From Alviniconcha marisindica (lineage: Eukaryota > Mollusca > Gastropoda > Provannidae): a DNA stretch of 64,000 bases. Location: positions 372,001 to 436,000 of the forward strand of contig JABMCL010001586.1 in the NCBI GenBank assembly GCA_018857735.1, written 5' to 3'. Within the stretch, counting starts at the first letter, position 1. Every line of letters starts with the position of its first letter. Below the pieces are notes generated by a model. The model did not search any database and was not told where the DNA came from. It saw only the letters and a program-made list of their open reading frames with translations. Below are positions 1-9,250 of this stretch, one piece after another. The translations under genes were made by a program, and so were the position numbers.

Positions 1-463
1 TTTCAAAATGTGTTGCTTTTTATTCATTTAAATTTTTTCAAGATTGGCGGTATGTTGAACATTATCTACTGCAACAAACTATGAGTAGCATGCTGTTCTG
101 GTGACACAGAACAACAACAGTTCACTTGGTAATACTCATGCGGAGCACATCTTGTAAGATCAGTTGGGTTTTTGCAGTTAACTGCATGATTAGCAGCACA
201 GTGATGTGGGCTTGTTGTAATGTGTAATGTTCAACATCTTGTCACAAATCACACTGAAAGTCAAATTTCTCAGGAACAAAGAGCAGCACTGCCTTCTCCC
301 TTCACTGGTGGATGACTTCACGTGTTCATTCAAAAAATGCATTACTCACTCACATCGTGTCAACTTTATTTTCTAGTACCTCTGTCCTCTTTTCTTGCAC
401 ACCTTTTGGCACTAGGTCATATGCATAAAAATATATATATATGAGCCTGTGCCAAAAGGTGCT
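1..463 (-). repeat. Dispersed repeat, copy 1 (inverted relative to 20101-20560)
   Basis: Read on the minus strand, this segment matches the plus strand of 20101-20560 along nearly its whole length, with many substitutions and small indels. Shared landmarks in order include GCCAAAAGGTG, AGAGGACAGAGGTACTAG, AAATAAAGTTGACA, GTCATCCACCAGTG, CAGTGTGATTTGTGACAA and TGTTCTGTG. Both copies have the GCCAAAAGGTG motif at the same end, which suggests an element terminus. No coding potential was recognised. It may overlap the 3' UTR or downstream flank of the minus-strand gene. The family is unknown to me. Confidence 0.75.
399..463. repeat. Short inverted repeat around an AT run
   Basis: CACCTTTTGGCAC at about 400-412 faces GTGCCAAAAGGTGC at 449-462, separated by about 36 bases that include a short TA run. 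The arms could pair as a hairpin, or they are two abutting ends of elements with the same terminus. The same motif recurs near 12726, 16105 and 20121. Confidence 0.7.
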
Positions 464-516
464 CCCAGCAACATCTCCTCTATTTGTGGACTTGCACTGA
501 TCCTCATGGTTAATTA

Positions 517-522
517 TTTATT
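517..522 (-). promoter_or_regulatory. Candidate polyadenylation signal of the minus-strand gene
   Basis: The minus strand reads AATAAA here, about 290 bases past the stop codon at 810-812. The hexamer is common by chance in AT-rich DNA, so this is only a candidate end for the transcript. Confidence 0.25.
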
Positions 523-696
523 TCACTGTTCGGCCTACCTTACAGACTACAGAGGATCAAAGAACACACCAAAAAGATGAAAGATGTTGCTTTTTTGCAC
601 CCAAAATGGCCTCAAAAAAATGGGACACTTCGACATGGTCGGCTGATATTATTTATCCTGATGCTGAACTTGCCTAGGTCTAATAATGTTCCTGGT

Positions 697-721
697 CCCC
701 CCCCCCCCCCCCCCCCCCCCC
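697..721. repeat. Poly-C run, 25 bases
   Basis: An uninterrupted C run (poly-G on the minus strand) just beyond the stop codon of the minus-strand gene, so probably inside its 3' UTR. True length is uncertain because such runs are hard to sequence. Confidence 0.9.
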
Positions 722-809
722 AACAGTGATCATGATTCTTCTTGAACAACACAGTCTGCAAAATGAAGGTCACGCTGAGACGCCAGACCTTCCAGTGTCA
801 ACATTATCT

Positions 810-919
810 TCATGCCTGTGCCGCGGAAAATCTGTCATCATAATGTTGTTGCCACTCTTTTCTCTTCTGTTGCTTAACGGCTGGGGGCTTGATGGTTTTC
901 TCAGCCATTTCAAGCATTT
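810..919 (-). CDS. Last coding exon of an unrecognised minus-strand gene
   Basis: I do not recognise the family. Read on the minus strand, the exon starts after a TTCAAACAAAG acceptor and runs 110 bases: two bases completing a codon, 35 codons and a TGA stop at 812-810. The peptide begins MLEMAEKTIKPPAVKQ and ends HYDDRFSAAQA. It is rich in Lys, Gln and Glu, has no hydrophobic segment, and looks like a soluble helical tail. Entry phase 1 matches the exit phase of the next exon upstream (1622-1765). The acceptor has a modest pyrimidine tract. An alternative acceptor near 973 (AAGCATATAG) keeps the frame open but has the wrong phase for that exon. Protein-like composition and phase support the call; no homologue was identified. 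Confidence 0.6.
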
Positions 920-1621
920 CTTTGTTTGAAGCAGATACAGATGATTCGGTTGACGATGGGCGAGAAACAAATGACTATATGCTTTGTTGCGCCATACTGA
1001 TGCAGTCAGACCTTGAATGAAAGTGGAGGAGGAGAAATCGTGCAGGAAAGCTGATTTATTTAAACAGAAATGGAATGGTCTGGCATCTTGCACTCAGCAC
1101 TCATATTCTGGGACCTGTCCATTCAAGGGGATGCACACGGCATCTGGTGTGACAGTGAGTGTTCACCGTTTTGTTTGCTGACCAACACCGAAAGTGATCT
1201 TGTTCAGTCAGAGCTTCCACTTGCTTCAGGCCTCAGGGCACACAGTATCTCCAGCAAGTCATATAAAGCACTCACTTTCAGCTGATATGTGGTACCGAAA
1301 AATTGATTTTCTACCGGTACAAAGGGAGCACTTACTGGTAAAAACTGGCATATGCCACTGCCAGTCTAGCACTTAGTAGCAGAGGCTCTGAAACGTGCAG
1401 AGTCCCCCTGTACCTCTGGCTACAGTAACTGGGACAACACAGATGGAGACACAGGTTTGGGCAGAATCTGATGGTTTTTCATCAGGAAAAACAACAACTG
1501 AGGTATAAGAGAAAAACTGATGCCTGATCAAGTTGGTTATTATGCTTTGGCTACAGATTTGCTCCAACAAGTATGGAGTTGATGGCCAAGCTGTAGGCCT
1601 GTTTGGACCAATGCCACTCAC
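920..1621 (-). other. Last intron of the minus-strand gene
   Basis: About 700 bases between the two phase-1 junctions. Its donor at the right end is GTGAGT. Short open frames exist on both strands but none looks like an exon, and I see no element here. Confidence 0.5.
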
Positions 1622-1765
1622 CTGAATCCTCCTCCGCCTCCTCATCCTCCCTGTTGTCAGCAGTAGGAATGTCAAAGTCATCCAGATCTTTGTCGAACCA
1701 GTTCACTTCTTCATCTTCCTCCGTCATCCGGCTGCCTGGACCTGTCACTCCACTCAACTTCATCA
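1622..1765 (-). CDS. Internal exon of an unrecognised minus-strand gene, strongly acidic
   Basis: On the minus strand the exon ends GATTCAG followed by a consensus GTGAGT donor. Two acceptors fit: TTGTTTCAG just before 1765 (better pyrimidine tract) or GAGTGACAG just before 1741. They differ by 24 bases and preserve the frame, so NAGNAG-like or alternative use is possible. The peptide includes MTEEDEEVNWFDKDLDDFDI and then an acidic tract, EDEEAEEDS. It is probably disordered, with one short hydrophobic motif (VNWF) that could be a binding peptide. Entry and exit phases are both 1, matching the neighbouring exons. The TTGTTTCAG junction is also the unit of the array directly upstream in the intron. 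No family recognised. Confidence 0.65.
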
Positions 1766-4700
1766 CTGAAACAATGGTACACAATGGTACACACCAACCC
1801 TTAACTTCATCACTGAAACAATGGTACACAATGGTACACACCAACCCTTAACTTCATCACTGAAACAATGGTACACAATGGTACACACCAACCCTTAACT
1901 TCATCACTGAAACAATGGTACACAATGGTACACACCAACCCTTAACTTCATCACTGAAACAATGGTACACAATGGTACACACCAACCCTTAACTTCATCA
2001 CTGAAACAATGGTACACAATGGTACACACCAACCCGTAACTTCATCACTGAAACAATGGTACACAATGGTACACACCAACCCGTAACTTCATCACTGAAA
2101 CAATGGTACACAATGGTACACACCAACCCTTAACTTCATCACTGAAACAATGGTACACAATGGTACACACCAACCCTTAACTTCATCACTGAAACAATGG
2201 TACACAATGGTACACACCAACCCTTAACTTCATCACTGAAACAATGGTACACAATGGTACACACCAACCCTTAACTTCATCACTGAAACAATGGTACACA
2301 ATGGTACACACCAACCCTTAACTTCATCACTGAAACAATGTACACAATGGTACACACCAACCCTTAACTTCATCACTGAAACAAAGGACACAATGGTACA
2401 CACCAACCCTTAACTTCATCACTGAAACAATGGTACACACCAACCCTTAACTTCATCACTGAACATGTACACACCAACCCTTAACTTCATCACTGAAACA
2501 ATGGTACACACCAACCCTTAACTTCATCACTGAAACAATGGTACACACCAACCCTTAACTTCATCACTGAACAATGTACACAATGGTACACACCAACCCT
2601 TAACTTCATCACTGAAACAATGGTACACAATGGTACACACCAACCCTTAACTTCATCACTGAAACAATGGTACACAATGGTACACACCAACCCTTAACTT
2701 CATCACTGAAACAATGGTACACAATGGTACACACCAACCCTTAACTTCATCACTGAAACAATGGTACACACCAACCCTTAACTTCATCACTGAAACAATG
2801 GTACACACCAACCCTTAACTTCATCACTGAAACAATGGTACACACCCAACCCTTAACTTCATCACTGAAACAATGGTACACAATGGTACACACCAACCCT
2901 TAACTTCATCACTGAAACAATGGTACACACCAACCCTTAACTTCATCACTGAAACAATGGTACACAATGGTACACACCAACCCTTAACTTCATCACTGAA
3001 ACAATGGTTAAACAACAACCAACCCTTAACTTCATCACTGAAAAAAACAATGGTACACACCAACCCTTAACTTCATCACTGAAACAATGGTACACAATGG
3101 TACACACCAACCCTTAACTTCATCACTGAAAAAAACAATGGTACACACCAACCCTTAACTTCATCACTGAAACAATGGTACACAATGGTACACACCAACC
3201 CTTAACTTCATCACTGAAACAATGGTACACAATGGTACACACCAACCCTTAACTTCATCACTGAAACAATGGTACACAATGGTACACACCAACCCTTAAC
3301 TTCATCACTGAAACAATGGTACACAATGGTACACACCAACCCTTAACTTCATCACTGAAAAAGACACAATGGTACACACCAACCCTTAACTTCATCACTG
3401 AAACAATGGTACACAATGGTACACACCAACCCTTAACTTCATCACTGAAACAATGGTACACACCAACCCTTAACTTCATCACTGAAACAATGGTACACAC
3501 CAACCCTTAACTTCATCACTGAAACAATGGTACACAATGGTACACACCAACCCTTAACTTCATCACTGAAACAATGGTACACAATGGTACACACCAACCC
3601 TTAACTTCATCACTGAAACAATGGTACACACCAACCCTTAACTTCATCACTGAAACAATGGTACACAATGGTACACCCAACCCTTAACTTCATCACTGAA
3701 ACAATGGTACACAATGGTACACACCAACCCTTAACTTCATCACTGAAACAATGGTACACAATGGTACACACCAACCCTTAACTTCATCACTGAAACAATG
3801 GTACACAATGGTACACACCAACCCTTAACTTCATCACTGAAACAATGGTACACACCAACCCTTAACTTCATCACTGAAACAATGGTACACACCAACCCTT
3901 AACTTCATCACTGAAACAATGGTACACAATGGTACACACCAACCCTTAACTTCATCACTGAAACAATGGTACACAATGGTACACACCAACCCTTAACTTC
4001 ATGAACTGAAACAATGGTACACAATGGTACACACCAACCCTTAACTTCATCACTGAAACAATGGTACACACCAACCCTTAACTTCATCACTGAAACAATG
4101 GTACACAATGGTACACACCAACCCTTAACTTCATCACTGAAACAATGGTACACAATGGTACACACCAACCCTTAACTTCATCACTGAAACAATGGTACAG
4201 GACACCAACCCTTAACTTCATCACTGAAACAATGGTACACACCAACCCTTAACTTCATCACTGAAACAATGGTACACACCAACCCTTAACTTCATCACTG
4301 AAACAATGGTACACAATGGTACACACCAACCCTTAACTTCATCACTGAAACAATGGTACACACCAACCCTTAACTTCATCACTGAAACAATGGTACACGC
4401 CAACCCTTAACTTCATCACTGAAAAACAATGGTACACACCAACCCTTAACTTCATCACTGAAACAATGGTACACAATGGTACACACCAACCCTTAACTTC
4501 ATCACTGAAACAATGGTACACAGCCAACCCTTAACTTCATCACTGAAACAATGGTACACACCAACCCTTAACTTCATCACTGAAACAATGGTACACAATG
4601 GTACACACCAACCCTTAACTTCATCACTGAAACAATGGTACACAATGGTACACACCAACCCTTAACTTCATCACTGAAACAATGGTACACACCAACCCTT

Positions 4701-5470
4701 AACTTCATCACTGAAACAATGGTACACAATGGTACACACCAACCCTTAACTTCATCACTGAAACAATGGTACACAATGGTACACACCAACCCTTAACTTC
4801 ATCACTGAAACAATGGTACACACCAACCCTTAACTTCATCACTGAAACAATGGTACACACCAACCCTTAACTTCATCACTGAAACAATGGTACACAATGG
4901 TACACACCAACCCTTAACTTCATCACTGAAACAATGGTACACAATGGTACACACCAACCCTTAACTTCATCACTGAAACAATGGTACACAATGGTACACA
5001 CCAACCCTTAACTTCATCACTGAAACAATGGTACACACCAACCCTTAACTTCATCACTGAAACAATGGTACACACCAACCCTTAACTTCATCACTGAAAC
5101 AATGGTACACAATGGTACACACCAACCCTTAACTTCATCACTGAAACAATGGTACACAATAGTACACACCAACCCTTAACTTCATCACTGAAAAACACAA
5201 TGGTACACACCAACCCTTAACTTCATCACTGAAACAATGGTACACACACCAACCCTTAACTTCATCACTGAAACAATGGTACACAGAACTGTCATCCTGA
5301 AACAATAACAATAGTACACACCAACCCTTAACTTCATCACTGAAACAATGGTACACAATAGTACACACCAACCCTCAACTTCATCACTGAAGCAATGGTA
5401 CACACCAACCCTCAACTTCATCACGGAAACAATGGTACACACCAACCCTCAGTATCTTCACTGAAACAAC
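1766..5470. repeat. Large 47/37-bp minisatellite in the minus-strand gene
   Basis: Some 80 or more units. The long form is 47 bp and the short form 37 bp; they differ by one 10-bp ATGGTACACA subunit. Long and short units are mixed irregularly. Units up to about 5160 are nearly identical, with occasional single-base indels. On the minus strand each unit contains TTGTTTCAGTGATGAAGTT, the same sequence as the 3' splice site of the exon at 1622-1765. Many small open frames on both strands are by-products. Confidence 0.97.
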
Positions 5471-6570
5471 AGTACACACCATCTTCACTAAAACAATAGA
5501 CTGAATAGTACACATCAACCCTCAGCGTCTTCACTGAAACAACAGTAATTAGCACACGTGGCCCCTCAGCATCTTCCCTGAAACAATGGTACAATAGTAC
5601 ACACCAACCCTACTTCACTGAAACAAATAAAGACACACTGCCCCTAGTCTTCCTAACAAACGAATGTACACACCAACCCTCAGCGTCTTCACTGAAACAA
5701 CGGTACACACCAACCCTCAGTGTCTTCACTGAAACAACGGTACACAAAACCCTCATGTCTTCACTGAAACAACGGTACACACCAACCCTCCATGTCTTCA
5801 CTGAAACAACGGTACACACCAACCCTCCATGTCTTCACTGAAACAACGGTACACACCAACCCTCCATGTCTTCACTGAAACAACGGTACACACCAACCCT
5901 CAGTGTCTTCACTGAAACAACGGTACACAATAACCCTCCATGTCTTCACTGAAACAATGGTACACACCAACCCTCCATGTCTTCACTGAAACAACGGTAC
6001 ACACCAACCCTCAGTGTCTTCACTGAAACAACGGTACACACCAACCCTCAGTGTCTTCACTGAAACAACGGTACACACCAACCCTCAGTGTCTTCACTGA
6101 AACAACGGTACACACCAACCCTCCACTGTCTTCACTGAAACAAGGTACACATACCTCATTCTATATGAAAAATATATATATTATATATATATATATATAT
6201 AATATACTAGCAAAACCTCAAGTTCTTCACTGAAACAATGGTAATACAGCAAGCCTCAACTTCTTTACTGAAACAATGGTATACAGGAAACCTCAACTTT
6301 TCACTGAAACAATGGTATACAGGAAACCTCAACTTCTTTACAGAAACAATGGTATACAATAATACAGCAAACCTCAAATTCTTCACGAAAAAAAAAGGAT
6401 ACAGCAAACCACAAATTCTTTACTGAAACACTTGCATGTGACACTAACAGCAAACCTCAACTTCTTCACTGAAACAATTGTATGCAACAGCAAACCTCAA
6501 CTTCTTCACTGAAACAATTGTATGCAACAGCAAACCTCAACTTCTTTACTGAAACATCAGTATGCAGCAA
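5470..6570. repeat. Diverged continuation of the 47/37-bp minisatellite
   Basis: Units of about 37-40 bp keep the CACTGAAACAA core but change elsewhere: first to CAACCCTCAGTGTCTT types, then, after the TA run at 6171-6208, to CAAACCTCAACTTCTT types. Divergence increases with distance from the exon at 1622-1765. Confidence 0.9.
6171..6208. repeat. TA microsatellite
   Basis: Imperfect TA run inside the diverged minisatellite; it separates two unit subtypes. Confidence 0.9.
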
Positions 6571-6665
6571 ATCATCTTGTCTACTTTGTGCGTGAGGCAG
6601 GTGTGGTGGCACTTTTGTTCACTTCTCAAAAAAGGAGCACTGACCTTCTATTCACTATTGTTCTA

Positions 6666-7295
6666 ATGGTGCTGTTGGCTGCCCCTTTCCTGATTCTCTG
6701 GTTCAGATATCAACACTTACCTTCTTTAATGGTGCTGTTGGCTGCCCCTTTCCTGATTCTCTGGTTCAGATATCAACACTTACCTTCTTTAATGGTGCTG
6801 TTGGCTGCCCCTTTCCTGATTCTCTGGTTCAGATATCAACACTTACCTTCTTTAATGGTGCTGTTGGCTGCCCCTTTCCTGATTCTCTGGTTCAGGTATC
6901 AACACTTACCTTCTTTAATGGTGCTGTTGGCTGCCCCTTTCCTGATTCTCTGGTTCAGGTATCAACACTTACCTTCTTTAATTGTGCTGTTGGCTGCCCC
7001 TTTCCTGATTCTCTGGTTCAGCTATCAACATTTACCTTCTTTAATGGTGCTGTTGGCTGCCCCTTTCCTGATTCTCTGGTTCAGGTATCAACACTTACCT
7101 TCTTTAATGGTGCTGTTGGCTGCCCCTTTCCTGATTCTCTGGTTCAGGTATCAACACTTACCTTCTTTAATTGTGCTGTTGGCTGCCCCTTTCCTGATTC
7201 TCTGGTTCAGATATCAACATTTACCTTCTTTAATGGTGCTGTTGGCTGCCCCTTTCCTGATTCTCTGGTTCAGGTATCAACACTTACCTTCTTTA
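6666..7295 (-). repeat. 63-bp tandem array copied from an exon and its donor site
   Basis: Ten tandem 63-bp units, nearly identical, abut the exon at 7288-7347. On the minus strand each unit contains the 3' two thirds of that exon (AGGAAAGGGGCAGCCAACAG, then CACCATTAAAGAAG), a strong GTAAGT donor and about 20 bases of the following intron. Because 63 is divisible by three, the plus strand is open for 271 codons of a repeated hydrophobic 21-mer (MVLLAAPFLILWFRYQHLPS). That frame is a shadow, not a gene. Spliced as an exon, a unit would leave an intron of only about 23 bases, too short for a spliceosome, so the copies are most likely silent intron sequence. Confidence 0.9.
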
Positions 7296-7347
7296 ATGGT
7301 GCTGTTGGCTGCCCCTTTCTTGATTCGAGCACAGTGAGCTGGACGAG
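7288..7347 (-). CDS. Internal exon of an unrecognised minus-strand gene
   Basis: Sixty bases on the minus strand between a GCGGATTCAG acceptor and a GTAAGTGTTG donor: two bases, 19 codons (RPAHCARIKKGAANSTIKE) and one base, so both phases are 1. It joins in frame to the exon at 1622-1765, restoring a Gly codon. The peptide is basic, in contrast to the acidic next exon. The 63-bp array immediately downstream is built from this exon, and the exon itself is the only copy that retains the upstream part and the acceptor. I do not recognise the protein. Confidence 0.6.
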
Positions 7348-8206
7348 CTGAATCCGCAAAATCGTAAACCGTCAAGTCTAGATCAGAAACCAATTTGAAA
7401 GCAGAGTGTGATTAGGCTGACACAGATTAATACTAGTGAGAAAGCCCACCCACAGAAATGGAAACGAAAACTGAAATGCATAATTCACTGAATGCAGAAC
7501 TTTCTTCTGTAATATTATTGTTAAAATAAAAATGGCCTGCTAACATCACAATCTCAGCTAGTGCCAAGTTTCAGGCACTGTCAGTGTCACTATGTGTCAT
7601 TTGTTAGCCAGTAATCTTAAGTTATCAAATTATTCAAAGCAGCTCTTGCAATGTTGCATGTTGACTGCTTCAAGTGCTTGAAGGTTTGAGATAAACTGGC
7701 TGCTGTTGACATGCTTCATTAACGTGACTATACTTGTAACTGCATTTGTTGTAATAGAAATTATGATTGTGGACTAAGAACATTCTTACAGCCCTCTAGG
7801 GAACTGGGCTTTCCCCCATTTTTTTATTTGATAGACTTTTGCCCTCTTCATGACCCAGTAGGAAGGTTTGTTTATGTTGCTACAGCTAGGGGTGTTGTAA
7901 CTTCAAAAACGTCCTCCAAAACATCACAGCAGAGTGGTGGCACCAAAATATACCAGCTTCCCCCCTTTTGGGATGGACCAATTCATTACGATTTTATCCT
8001 GGGGCCCTGCCAAGGTTTAGTTTGAGAAACAAAAATGCCACCACAGCCGAGAAAGCAACTGTCACTGGACTGGGCAAAATATAAGTATCTTTGGTACACC
8101 CGTAACAGTTCCCCAAACAAAAATTGTGACATGAGAACTGGCCTACATTCCACTGCATGAGATACATTTCAAACACAATTGTTTTTCCTCCACCTCTGAG
8201 ATGTAG
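7348..8206. other. Non-coding stretch, nothing recognised
   Basis: Probably an intron of the minus-strand gene. It is AT-rich, without repeats or persuasive exons. At least one more exon is expected somewhere between here and 9203, because the phases of the candidate first exon and the exon at 7288-7347 do not match. Confidence 0.4.
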
Positions 8207-8587
8207 GCACGATGCTATTCCCGGGAAATGGATAGACTGACTCTGACTTTGTTTGGGCTTGACCGTGAGCAAGAAGCAGCAATAAAAGAACTGTTTGAAG
8301 CACATGGATGGGATTATGTTCTTGAAATTTCTCTTCCTTTCCTGAATTTCATTGAGACATTTTTTGCCAGGAACAGTTTTGTCCAGCCATTTTTCGCCAC
8401 AGACGATACCACTGTGAGTGTTGAGCCAGAGACCGAAATGCAGGGTGATAGTTGTGCCAGTGCCATCAATGTAACTGCAGGTGTTGATGTGGGCCATTCA
8501 GGTCAAGGAAACGAGGCACCTGAACTGGATGGTGACAGAAGGGAATTTGTTTTCGTTCCCAGTGTGTACTCCTGTGTTAGGCAGTAA
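8207..8587 (+). CDS. Unassigned plus-strand open frame, possible exon or element fragment
   Basis: An open frame of about 126 codons preceded by a plausible 3' splice site (TTTTTCCTCCACC tract, then GATGTAG at 8200-8206). The AG lies in the TAG that closes the frame upstream. An internal ATG at 8228 begins MDRLTLTLFGLDREQEAAIK, followed by an acidic, soluble-looking C-terminal half and a stop at 8585-8587. Composition is protein-like, but I recognise no domain and see no partner exon. It lies inside the presumed span of the minus-strand gene. It could be an old transposon fragment or chance. Confidence 0.2.
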   Translation, partial: ARCYSREMDRLTLTLFGLDREQEAAIKELFEAHGWDYVLEISLPFLNFIETFFARNSFVQPFFATDDTTVSVEPETEMQGDSCASAINVTAGVDVGHSGQGNEAPELDGDRREFVFVPSVYSCVRQ

Positions 8588-9203
8588 TGGTTGGGCCATG
8601 GGCAGGATGTTTACAAGAGAAATTCTGGGATCAGGAAGAAACTGTATTAGTGTATAGGAATTTTTTGTGTATGATGAACATGCATGGAGCATGGCAGCAT
8701 CCTTTATATGTTTGTAAAAAGGAGACTGTGATGTGTCAAGACCACACTGATGGAACTGTTGTGCATGTGCTTAGAGAGATCATGAAGTGTCCTAAAATTA
8801 GTTAGAGGGCTCTATCTGAATCCACCCGACACTCCATACCTCAGACACAAGTGGTGCTAAAAGTAGGCGATGTTTTCCTAGGGGTCGCGCTGCCTTTTAG
8901 AGATTTGCGACAACCGACGCGAAACATTGCGTCAATGGCACGAAAAATGCGTACAGTATAACCTAGAATTAACGCACATTACAAAGCCAAAATGATGAAG
9001 TAACCTGATTGTAGCTCATGGTCTATAACATGAGCAGACGAAAATAGTAATAAGAAGGGCTATCCGTGCACAAAAAATGTGGCAACGTTTAGTAAATTTT
9101 CCGTTCACAGAAAAAGTTTGAATAGATCGGAACATCGTACATGGTATCATTTTTAAAGGAAGAACTGCAGCAGATGATGTTGGCAAACCCAGTTCTCGTC
9201 TAC
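8588..9203. other. Spacer, nothing recognised
   Basis: Short open frames only. CpG content rises between about 8880 and 8950 (several CGCG and GCGAC steps), which could mark promoter-proximal sequence for either strand. Confidence 0.35.
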
Positions 9204-9250
9204 CGCGGGATTTTGTAACGAGATGAAGTTGAAGTCGAGGCAGCTGCCAT
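9204..9250 (-). CDS. Candidate first coding exon of the minus-strand gene
   Basis: On the minus strand GAGAAAATGG gives a reasonable start context, and the frame reads MAAASTSTSSRYKIP plus two bases, before a CGCG-GTAGAC donor. The Ala/Ser/Thr-rich start and the CpG-rich surroundings (9180-9300) resemble a housekeeping-type first exon. The exit phase (2) does not fit the exon at 7288-7347, so an unseen exon would be needed between them. Plausible but weak. Confidence 0.3.

Noticed and set aside
1766..6570. CRISPR-like array appearance
   Set aside because: Units are contiguous with no unique spacers, in a eukaryotic intron, with no cas genes.
6522..7337. 271-residue hydrophobic repeat protein on the plus strand
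   Set aside because: Created by a 63-bp repeat with no stop in that frame. The opposite strand carries the exon and donor that explain the repeat.
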